This document shows, piece after piece, positions 1 to 9,290 of a stretch of 64,000 nt of DNA (the stretch's first letter is position 1; every line of letters starts with the position of its first letter). Made by a program: the position numbers and the translations under genes. The DNA comes from Nematostella vectensis. Taxonomy: Eukaryota > Cnidaria > Anthozoa > Actiniaria > Edwardsiidae. A model generated the notes under the pieces. It was not told where the DNA came from. It did no database searches and saw only the letters and a program-made list of their open reading frames with translations. The stretch is taken from the NCBI RefSeq assembly GCF_932526225.1, contig NC_064038.1:10787070-10851069 (forward strand), in the 5' to 3' direction.

Positions 1-205
1 CTGCTTTCTTGTTTGAATCGCTTGTTCTTTGTGCTTCAGGCATTATTAATTCACCTGAAACCAACAGAACGACGTAAACATAGGCCTTGATTTGCACGGA
101 TTCTTACCCGACATCATAGACATTACGGCTGTATTTCAACGTCCCCTCGTTTATCTAAACGTTAGTTGTTGAATAAATCGAGCATCGAGCACATCGAAAA
201 ATACA

Positions 206-2087
206 ATGCGAGCACGGTGGGAATTTCGGGGGACCATTCGGGCCCCTATTACGGACATTACATCAGGATGGTTTGGGAGGTTAGTTGTAATCAGGCCCGT
301 AGGTTTGGCTTGGGGTGGTGACTAAATTGCTTGAATTTAACTAATATACTTTTTTCATGCGTTACAGCGTGGAGGACAAGAAGCAGATTGTCGTGATGTC
401 TCTTCCGGGTGAAGAATACACACAGTATAAGCTTGATTTCCAAGACATCGCAGAATTCATCAAAGAGATGGATCAGAAAACCAAAGGACTTGACCACTTT
501 ATCATCATTCATGACCGATCAGGTAGAAAGTTCTTTGAAGGCTATAACTTTACGAACGCGCATCTTATCGAAATGGAGAAACCTGGACTGGATCTCTGGA
601 TGCGGGATTTCCTGACTGCCATGCCGAAGCAGCAGGTCAATTTCACGTACAAACCCCAATATATCAGCCACGAGCAGGCGCTGAAGGACAAGGCAGGGTT
701 CAACAGGCTGGCGAAGTCAGCTAATTTCCCTGAGCTACGGCAAAGCAAGATCGTTTTGGAGGGCGGGAATATCGTGGAAAACGGAAAAAACATTGCAATC
801 ACCACGGCTAGAATCTACTCCGACAATCCAGGTAAATAATCTAACACGAGCACAGTCTAGATCCTGACGTATCGATCACGGTTACTGTGGCCAAACTCAG
901 AAAAACTCCTTCGCAGATGTGCTCTTTCCAGACCCCTTACCTACAAGCACAGGTAACCCAGGAAAACCCCCAGAAATTAGGATGTCCCTAGGTTACACAG
1001 CAGCAAGAATGACGAGTCCCTTCTCCTTATTATTCTAGTTTTTTTTTTATATATCTAGCGCATATAACCCTTAGCGGGGCGTAGCCAGGGGGGTGGCCAA
1101 GGGGACCCGCCCCCCCCCCCCCTCTCTAGCAGCCAAAATACAGTAAATGTATGAGACATTATCTAACACACAGGGGAAAATGCCTTGAAAGTCCCTTTTG
1201 GGCCCCCTCCTGTTAAAAATCCTTGCTACGCTGCTGCTTAGCAAATCCTTTCTATTTGCCTGTCAACCGCCCCCCTCTGGGTTCCTACTAGTTGTTCTGT
1301 CGTTCTGAATTTTGCCATAAAATGCTCTATAAGCTTCAAACATATTGGGTGACAGTGGACAAAAAAATTGTATAGGAAAGCTGGTCCTCTCAAGCTACGA
1401 CCCTGAACAGTAGTAATACTCCTGCTTTTTGTCGATAAATAATTTTTGTGAAAATATAATGTTATCACATTCGGATTTCTAGGAATGACCAAACAAGACG
1501 TCATAGCAACACTTAGTCGCGAGATAAACCGGACAGTGGTGGTCCTTCCGGACCCTCTGGACACAACCGGACACTCGGACGGCGTGGTATCATTCGTGGA
1601 GGAAGACACCCTTCTCATCGCTCTATTTAACGATGCAGACGGACCGGGATTTTACGATGCAATGGAAAAAGAGGTCGTCAATTTGTTTCCGTCACTAAAG
1701 ATCGTTCCCCTGCCATGTTACGCAAAGAAAGGCAAGACCCAAGGATTCGTATCATCTGAGGGAGCGTACGCCAACTCGCTAGTGACAAACAACGCCGTCT
1801 ACCTACCCTTCTTTAACAACCAAACGAGCAACGAGAAAGCGCTTGCAGTATTCAGAAACAGCACCACGAAGACCGTTGTCCCGGTAACCAAGACTCAGTA
1901 CATTCCTGTCCTTGGCGGAAGCCTTCGGTGTATGACATGGCAGATCGACCAGCATACGGAAGTCGGGAAACGCTTGCTGGCCTACGCGAAAACCTCGCCG
2001 AAGCCTTCAAACGACGGAGTATCGATCGGTAGTAGTACAGGCATCGCTGTGTTTTTGGGTCTGGTCACCATGCTATTGTGGGGGTAG
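206..2087 (+). CDS. PAD_porph / agmatine deiminase-like enzyme, probably GPI-anchored
   Basis: Proposed exons are 206-279 (weak), 368-831 and 1483-2087, with phases matching at each junction (AG|C and G|GA). The family (agmatine deiminase and bacterial peptidylarginine deiminase) hydrolyses guanidino groups through a Cys-His-Asp centre. Motifs seen are WMRDFLTA, LEGGNIVENG, GHSDGVVSF (the H-x-D pair) and GGSLRCMTWQ with the candidate catalytic Cys. In plant agmatine deiminase the residue before this Cys is His; here it is Arg. The C-terminus ends in a Ser/Gly stretch and about 15 hydrophobic residues (AVFLGLVTMLLWG) right before the stop, which looks like a GPI-attachment signal. No signal peptide is visible, so the true first exon may lie left of the window. 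The ATG at 357 lies inside a pyrimidine tract plus CAG acceptor and is probably not a start. Substrate unknown. Confidence 0.7.
1073..1237. mobile_element. Short TIR element (MITE-like) in the deiminase intron
   Basis: The ends are imperfect inverted copies (GGGGCGTAGCCAGG at left, CCTTGCTACGCTGC at right) around a C-rich run and about 120 bp of unrelated sequence. It has no coding capacity and lies in the intron between 832 and 1482. It resembles the other 'G/C-run plus TIR' elements of this window. Confidence 0.45.
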
Positions 2088-2885
2088 TCCTTTACCTGTC
2101 TCATTACCACCAGCATGTATTACATAACAAGTTGACTTGTCGTGGACATTAATCAATTGATTTACTTTGGATGATTTAATACGTTGGGTAATTTTAGTAA
2201 CCAGCCTCTTCACCTGGGATTTTTATTTTTTGCTTTTAAAAGGGACACTTGCAAGACATCAAAATAACCATCTTTTCAACATTGTGGTTTGAACATGTAA
2301 CAGCGTTCATTACACAATTGTAAGCTTAGGGGGGGGGGGGGGCATTCATTATACAGGAGGCATTCTTTAGATAGGGGGCTTTTATTAGATCATTTACGGT
2401 AGTGTAAACGAACTAAACTAGATCCTCTGCATATACTTCATTTCACAGAAAACGGGTACCTTTTTATCAATTGCACTCAGATAAAGTTAACACATTGCTT
2501 TGACAACCAGGTGATTGATATTATTTTTTTCATACTGTAATTTTTGCTTGCTTTTTCCCCCTCAGGATTTTTACTTATCTAAAGTAAAAATCTAAGTCTA
2601 AAAAAATCAATCGTCAAAGAAACACAGTGTTACAAAGCAACATAAAATTTTCCTCAAATTTGGTAATTGAATGACATTCCTGTAGGCAGAAGATAAAGTG
2701 TTTTGAGTACAGCAAGTAGTATTCTAAAATTTAATTGTTAAAAAGATACTGTACAAGATATCTCAACTCGATGCCCTTATTTATGCAACTACCCCCCCCC
2801 TGCGAATTGTTTCTGCTTTTTTACATTTTAGACAACCTAATGAAATTGAAATAATAAATTTTAAAAATCTGTGTCTTTGTATTTG
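2088..2885. other. Intergenic, convergent gene ends
   Basis: AT-rich sequence between the convergent deiminase and LYSMD genes. It holds a G-run at about 2330 and, at 2370-2402, one end of the TIR family seen complete at 9713-10093 (TTTATTAGATCATTTACGG). I see no gene. Confidence 0.5.
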
Positions 2886-4294
2886 TTATCTCTTTTTATG
2901 TGGCCAAAGCCAGTAAGCAGCGATAAACGCAGGAATGACAATACAAACAAGAACAAGGAGCACCACAAACCACTTCCATCCGATTCCCCAAACATTCCCA
3001 AGGTCCCTTTTTTCTGTCTGCAATCGTATGGGGTGTATACAATTCACTGTTAATGTCCGTGCCACTTGATCAAGATTTGCCTTGCGTAGTGATGACCCTT
3101 TGCATATATTTTTTAAGTCTTCGTCCATGTTTTTAAGAAAACTATATGGGGAGTTCAGAGCAGAGCGAATACTGACTGTTCTCACGAGGCTATCATTATC
3201 ATCAAACTCTGCATTGTTATCATTAGCAGTTGTTGTTGCCTCTAGGTCAAGGGGTTGTGGTTTTTGCTTCGTCTTTTTCCCCTTCTCTTTGTTTTCTTTT
3301 TCCTGTTCAGCAAGAAGCCCATGGGGTTGGACAGGAATTTTTATCATCTGTAGTGCGTGGAAGTCCTGCTCGGAATAAAGATTGTTGGCTCTTTTGATTT
3401 CTTCCATCTAAAAGAAATATTCAAATTTTAAATTTAAATTGAGAAAGTTACAAATGGATCTTCAAAGTCAATCAAATTAAAATATTCCTGGACTCAAACA
3501 ATTATTGTGAGAATAATAAATAAATAAATAATAAGGAGTAGTACAGGGGTTTTATTAGGCCCCGGAGGCTATTTTACACCGAGAGCCGGCTACGTTTTTT
3601 TAAAAAAAGTCTTGAACTAAAAAGATAAAATAACTTCCACTACTTATCAATCTCCACCGCCTACTCTGAAAGTTAATGAAAGCCCTGGTAGTAAATGCCG
3701 TGTCTTCATTGAATCAATCGAGACTTCTTTAATATATTTTTGCAGGTACATTATTGAAAATGTATGTCGTAAAAAGTTAACTAGATCAGACATTCAAACA
3801 TTGCCATCACCAGTTTTGTAATTGATACTAGAACACATAGCTATGAATAATGGTGAGTGAAGTGTGTATTTATGTTTTCGATAAGTAATCTAGGCTGGAT
3901 TTCTAGTAAACTTCAAAAAAGCAGGCCATCGTTGTCTATTCATTCTATTTCAACGCGATCAGACTATTTCTAGGGGCCGATAACTTACCGTACATCCAAA
4001 GTTGAGCGCGAAAGATTGTAGTGTGTCGTTCTCATGTATTTCTCTCTCGAGTAAAAAGCTTTTCTTGAGATCCTGCCCCGAGTAAGGCTTTGATTCCTTC
4101 TTGCCTCCTCTAGTCCGTATCTCCGACATCTCAACTGCTTGGTCATCCAAAGATAACTCTTCGGAGGAATCATTCCCAAAGACATACACTCTAGAAACAG
4201 CTTTGTTCTGAACTTCTCCAAATGATTCATTTTCAAATTTTAAGGCCGAATACTTAGTATAATTGCCACGTCTATTCATGCTATTTCGGCTCAC
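2886..4294 (-). CDS. LysM domain, single-pass membrane protein (LYSMD3/LYSMD4 type)
   Basis: Two exons, 3989-4294 (ATG to ACG|gtaagt) and 2886-3407, joined in phase 0, give 275 residues, close to the roughly 300 of human LYSMD3 and LYSMD4. The LysM module spans the junction: exon 1 ends with ENDTLQSFALNFGCT and exon 2 begins with MEEIKRANNLYSEQDFHALQ. A charged linker follows, then one strongly hydrophobic segment (VVLLVLVCIVIPAFIAAYW) near the C-terminus and a short basic tail, the topology of LYSMD3/4. LysM modules bind GlcNAc polymers in bacteria and plants. The role of the animal membrane forms is less clear (LYSMD3 has been linked to Golgi and chitin sensing). The two paralogues cannot be separated from this sequence. 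A 14-codon uORF lies upstream at 4378-4422. Confidence 0.88.
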
Positions 4295-4377
4295 ACTTTA
4301 CACAGTTCACATCCTCGACCAGTACGCTTGTCAAGATCGATCTCTCGGATTTATTTTTTGATGGAGTCTGCGAATTT

Positions 4378-4432
4378 CTAAAGATATCGTTTTCGATGCG
4401 GCAACAGCAGTAGTTCCGCCATTTTGTAACAC
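4378..4432 (-). promoter_or_regulatory. YY1-like ATGGCGG element and uORF upstream of the LYSMD gene
   Basis: On the minus strand ACAAAATGGCGGAAC matches the YY1-type motif AAnATGGCG in sense orientation. Its ATG (4422) opens a 14-codon ORF ending in TAG at 4378, 83 bp before the LYSMD start codon. Transcription start position is inferred. Confidence 0.5.
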
Positions 4433-4873
4433 GTCACTCTTGCGGTTAGTTGCGTACGCAGGCCAAGTGAATGCCCATATTTGGAATTGTGCGTCACGCT
4501 ACGCAAATCCGTTACGGAAATAACGCAAAACGATAAGCAGTGGAACAACCTGTTTAATGTGCGATATGTTCTTCCTTTAAATCACGTGAAGGAAGTTTTA
4601 AACCATCACATAACAATGAGATTTTGCCCTGTTTTTGCGGAGATGATAACTTGATTGCCAAAATGTGAACATGGGACAGGAATTTGAAGCAATCAACAGA
4701 TATGAGAATTTGACTTGAAGTAGAAAACTGATGTTCGATCGGTCTTTTATTTTCTATATTTTTTCCTTGCGCTTTTTTTGTTTTTCCCCTCCCCCCCTAA
4801 CTTTTCTACCGGTTCGTCCCATACAGGGTTCCTCAAAGAATGTGAACACCATAGGCATACCTTAGGAGTTATT
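4433..4873. other. Upstream flank of the LYSMD gene
   Basis: No gene or repeat recognised. It contains a T/C-rich stretch at 4745-4800. Confidence 0.4.
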
Positions 4874-5094
4874 TAGGCCCCATCTACACTAACAAGCTTT
4901 AGTTGACAATTTTTATGTGAGAATTTTTATTTGGAGCAAATTGGACAACCTTATGTGGCAACTATAGTTGCTCAAAAGCTAGCAGGTTTGCTTTTTCTCG
5001 GCAATTCAAAATTGTCACACATGAAAAATTGCTAGTGTAGATCCCGACAAACATAGTTGTCAACTAAAAATTGTTATTGTAGATGGGGCTTTAG
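4874..5094. mobile_element. TIR element (MITE), about 220 bp
   Basis: The left end (TAGGCCCCATCTACACTAAC) and the right end (GTTATTGTAGATGGGGCTTTA) are inverted copies, and the inverted similarity runs further inward (TTTAGTTGACAA / TTGTCAACTAAA). It has no ORF. Confidence 0.65.
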
Positions 5095-5640
5095 GGGCAT
5101 GCGTCCATAAGGTTATTGTAACGAAAAGCCTAACTGGCCTGGACATTGAGCAACAAAATCATCCACTTGTCTCGCAAAACTAAAAAAAAAGGGAGAGAAA
5201 GGTATTTAAGAAATATTTTATGTCAGCGTTAAAGAAATAAAGCAAACAGGACTGTAACCAATTATCAAGTTAGACTAATATCATAACCGAGACATTATTA
5301 CTAATGGAAAGAAGTACACAAGTTTTTGTCTAAGGTTTAAAAACCGGGCTCAGTATACTTTATATCATCACAGCATTTTTTAGATTACAATAATAATAAA
5401 GTACTTACCCACTTATAAGAACCTAGGTTTTTCCAGGTTAGTCTAAACAGGTTCTTATTTAACGGGTACTATTTTAAATTTAAGGCTTCTTAGGTTCTTC
5501 AATAGGTTCTTAATTTAAAAGAAAAGTTTATATAGTAATGGCTGGTAGAAGTGGGGTATCTAGATTGATGAAATGTCAATACTAGCAAGAACCTGTTTCA
5601 AATTTTAGGCTAAATGCATCCCCCAGGAAAAATGATGAAG
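5095..5640. other. AT-rich intergenic DNA
   Basis: It contains diffuse copies of 'aggttctta' / 'taagaacc' inverted words (5420-5600) that look like decayed repeats. I see no gene. Confidence 0.4.
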
Positions 5641-5995
5641 TCTTTCGGTGACAGATCGTTTAGTGTTGCTGCACCTACATTATGGAACGCTCTCCCTGCA
5701 AATCTTCGCACCATCAATTGCAGTATCTTTAATTTTAAAGCGCAACTTAAGACTCATCTTTTTAAATTAGCTTTTAACACTTGATATCACATAATCATCA
5801 ATATAAAGATATTTTTATTTTTATTATTTTATTTTTTATTCAATATTTTTCCTATGAATCTATTATTTCATATTATTTTCGATTATAATTGTAAATTTTA
5901 TTGTATATATTAGTTCAACATTTAGTTATATTGTAATGCGCTTTTGATCATTATATGAAAAAAGCGCAATATAAATTAATAAATTATTATAATTA
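5641..5995 (+). mobile_element. 3' end of a non-LTR retrotransposon (LINE), truncated
   Basis: Codons 5641-5784 read DRSFSVAAPTLWNALPANLR and continue to KTHLFKLAF, then a stop. This block is typical of the extreme C-terminus of many LINE reverse-transcriptase ORFs in invertebrates. It is followed by an AT-rich 3' tail containing AAAGCGCAATATAAATTAAT and an ATT-rich end. Everything upstream in the element is missing, as expected of 5'-truncated insertions. Confidence 0.75.
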
Positions 5996-6395
5996 TTATA
6001 CTAAACTAGTTCTTATTAAACGGGGGTCTAAAGGCTAACATGTTCTTTAATTCTAGGTTTTTATAAGCTTATAAGTACTGTTATAACCTTACACAATAAT
6101 AATCTTATATCTCTGAACCATAAATGACTTACATATTTTATATGTACTTGCCTATTTGAAAAAAAAAAAAAAAAAAAACGAGAGCCTTTTAACACCAGCG
6201 CGAGATCATGTCAGTGATCACAAAATTTCGGAAATCAACGATGACACCAACGAGAAATACACAGAACAAGTAATAATGAACGCGGTATCTAAAACCTCGT
6301 CTGTTGTGTTATACAAACTGTTTATTTGTGAAAAGGACGCGCTAATCACGAGATATCTCCTATTGATGGCAATGTCGCCCCTAAAGACCGTTTTC

Positions 6396-6546
6396 GATAT
6401 GATCGCACAATATCGCACATGATCGCAGGCGATCGTGTACGATTGTATGGAAACTCACCCTGCGATCATATGGGAACCGCTTTGCGATGGGGTTGCGATC
6501 GTACGGTCAAATAAGCCTCTATCTTGTGCGATCATATGGAAACAAG
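6396..6546. repeat. GATCG-rich inverted/direct repeat
   Basis: The words GCGATCATATGG, TGATCGCA and CGATCGT recur in both orientations. It is probably a decayed small TIR element; exact ends were not defined. Confidence 0.35.
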
Positions 6547-6570
6547 CCTTTAGGAATGACAATAACGCAC

Positions 6571-6699
6571 TAGCCTGCGAGCCGGCTCTCCTGTGTGTTT
6601 TCGGGGTTTCGGGAATCCTGTGGGGAGCTAACAGGAATCCCGAAACCCCCAAAACCGAAATTTCCGAATTAACCCACTGGAGAGCCGGCTCGCAGGCTA
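6571..6699. mobile_element. 129 bp MITE with perfect 21 bp TIRs
   Basis: TAGCCTGCGAGCCGGCTCTC begins the element and its exact reverse complement ends it. A second inverted pair lies inside (GGTTTCGGGAATCC / GGAATCCCGAAACC), so a single strand could fold almost completely. Confidence 0.75.
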
Positions 6700-7049
6700 A
6701 TATCGCACCGAATGAATAGCCCTGTTGTTACGCATGACTATTATGTTGAAAACTGCTGTCCTGACATGATTTTTGTGTTTGTGCTTCAAAGCTAAGTACT
6801 TTGTATACCACTTTGATCACTATTCTAGAAAAATACGTCTGATTTGCGTCAATCCCATGTCAATAAGTAAAATGACGTATCATTTAATTGTAAGCGCGAA
6901 GTCTAAGCTAAGCAGCACATTTTTCGGTAGTGACAAGTGATTAGCTGAAGTGATTCGGGAGTGATCAGCTGTAGTTTTGTTAAAGCTATGTGAGCATGTC
7001 GTCATAGCAAAAGAGGTCAAACCTGGAAGACCAATGACGTAGAAAAGCT
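6700..7049. other. Intergenic, nothing recognised
   Basis: No ORF, conserved motif or clear repeat seen. Confidence 0.4.
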
Positions 7050-7530
7050 GTCATGACGTCATTTCTTATCTTAGTAATTTTCCCACATCATGTGGAGTAG
7101 ATGCTATTATTACATCATATTATTGCAAGTATGACGTCACAGCTTATTTGTCACACCATAAAATACATGGTTCTTCTGATGGTCTCCTCGACCAGTTACC
7201 CAGTAACCATGACGTCATTTAAGTGAGAGTGACGTCAAAGCTCAGCCCTACGAAAGTTTTGTCACATTCACTAGTCGTGACGTAACATTACACCAATAGC
7301 TACAAAGACGTCACTTTTATTGAGCGTGACGACAAAGCTCAGCCCTACGAAAGTTTTGTCACATCCACTATCCGTGACGTTAAATGCTACAACGACGTCA
7401 TTTCTTTTCAATGGTGACGTCACAGCTAATTGGCCACACCTACTATCGACGTCATTAGCTACCGTACCACTGACAACAAGAGACGTCATTAGCTACCGTG
7501 ACGTCATTCCTTCGTGAGCGTGACGTCAAA
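7050..7530. repeat. Degenerate tandem repeat rich in CRE-like GACGTCA sites
   Basis: Eleven GACGTCA heptamers occur in about 480 bp, many as full TGACGTCA palindromes. Between them the phrase CTCAGCCCTACGAAAGTTTT recurs, which shows a decayed tandem duplication. CREB/ATF factors bind TGACGTCA, but a regulatory role here is untested. Confidence 0.55.
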
Positions 7531-8045
7531 GCTCAGCCCTATGTTGGTGTTGTAGAGCTCTGGTAGTCGCACGCTGCTGAGGGACATCTGCAATGATCTG
7601 ATTAGGGCAACAGGCTGATTTCCGGGACCCACAGACCATTTCTAAGATGAAGAAGAACATTGAAGTATTGTAAAGTAAAATTGAAGAAATGCAACAAGTT
7701 CGATGGCGAAGATAACTCAAGGGGAGGGGGTGGGGATGGGGGTCGGGGTGGCTTATAGCCTGCGTATAGCAAGCGCAAAGGGCTGGGAAAAATGAGGGAT
7801 ACTTCCCGCGCCTGGAGAAAAGGACGGAGCAAATGCAATCCTTCTCTTTCCCTAGCGCGCACCTCGTCTCCTCTTTTCTTTCCCAATCTTTTGGGTTTGC
7901 TACGCGGGCAAGGTGGCTCATAATGGTTGGTTATCAGGATGTCATGGGGGATTGTAATGGTTGGTACGTAAGATGTCCTTCAGACGGTTACTGCTACGGC
8001 GATTGTAATAATAATGGCTAAAAAAAGGTTACACCCGGGAATATA
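7531..8045. other. Intergenic with open frames but no gene recognised
   Basis: Overlapping open frames on the minus strand show no family resemblance, and splice phases do not join them to the SARA-like gene. Left unassigned. Confidence 0.35.
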
Positions 8046-8420
8046 TAATTAGTGGAATCACGTGGCCCATTTAGTTAGTGCGTCAGCATATGGGGCCTCT
8101 CACCACAGGGGGCCCAGTGTGTTAGTGCGTCAGCGTATGGGGCCTCTCACCACAGGTGACCCAGTGTGTTAGCGCGTCAGCGTATGGGGCCTCTCACCTC
8201 TGCTGAAACGGGTTCGATTCCCGGTCGAGACATGGATAGTATCTTTCTGTTTCTCGGCCCTGAATTTGACTTGTTGAACGTAAGTAGAAGCTTGTGTTCC
8301 TCAATTCTCAAGGAATTGACGTTCTTAATACATAATAGGATTTTAAATGTGAGGCGCTTAGAACCTGGTTTGTATAAGCGCTATATAAATGCTATATTTA
8401 TTTTATATTTATTTATTTAT
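8046..8420 (+). mobile_element. tRNA-derived SINE with triplicated head
   Basis: The head unit (GTTAGTGCGTCAGCGTATGG plus GGCCTCTCACC) occurs three times at about 8077, 8127 and 8177. Only the last is followed by a pol III B-box (GGTTCGATTCCCGG). A body follows, then a tail with AAGCGCTATATAAATGC and (TTTA)n. That tail resembles the 3' end of L2/CR1-like LINEs and of the LINE at 5641-5995, as expected for SINEs mobilised by a partner LINE. Confidence 0.65.
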
Positions 8421-8698
8421 ACACTGCTTTGGTAGATGATGACGACGATGATGACATAATGGTGATAAGGATGATATTGATACGTAAGAGTAAATAATAG
8501 ATGGTGATAATATTGATGACGATTGTTATGATCATGTTACGCTTATATGATATGGTTGATGAAAGTGATTGTGATACGTATGATGATGATCATAATGACT
8601 GATGATTAGATTTGGACAATAGTCGGGATAAATTGTGTGGTAATCACGGTAATAATAATAATAGTGATAATAAAGATTTTATTTATTTATTTATTCGT

Positions 8699-8765
<67 letters not shown>

Positions 8766-9290
8766 TTCATAAGGCTTCTACTATTACAACATATATTGAA
8801 ATAGCGGTAAGGTTGACACAACAGAGCACGGCTCCAACTCAAGTGTAATACTTTACAATAAAAAAAAAAATGGACACAACGACAGCAACAAATGAAGGAA
8901 AATATGAAGAAAAAGCAATTAAAAAAACCCTCTACTATTATGAAGGTGATGGTGATGACTATGATAGGGTGCCGTTGGTAGATATGATTAATTCATTGAT
9001 GTCCATGACAATGTCGTTGATGATAAAGAAAGTTATCATCATTAACATTAGCGTTATGATTAGTGTTAGTGATAAGTTATTATTAGCGTTATGATTAGTT
9101 TTATAATAATATGCTTGCCTGTACTTATGGTGACGATGACGAACATGATGTTGTTATTGATGACGCTGACGATAATAAATATTTTTTGTGTGTGATAATG
9201 ATGGTGTTGATGATAATGATGACGATGATGACTGAGGTGTTGATGATGATGGTAATGATAAGGGGAACACCACTCCACACCTTGTACCCC
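8400..9290. repeat. Microsatellite block (GATGAN, ATTT)
   Basis: Long impure (GAT/GAC)n tracts flank a nearly pure (ATTT)n run of about 90 bp at 8680-8768. The tract runs into the intron downstream of SARA-like exon 16. Confidence 0.7.

Noticed and set aside
357-367. ATG at 357 as the deiminase start
   Set aside because: It lies in a pyrimidine tract ending in CAG, a good splice acceptor; the protein would begin mid-domain.
3082-3378. 98-codon plus-strand frame
   Set aside because: Antisense of LYSMD exon 2.
7526-7921. 131-codon minus-strand frame
   Set aside because: No conserved motif, low-complexity proline/histidine content and overlapping alternative frames.
8195-8225. tRNA gene
   Set aside because: A B-box is present but the acceptor stem and anticodon arm do not form a complete tRNA, and the tail is SINE-like.
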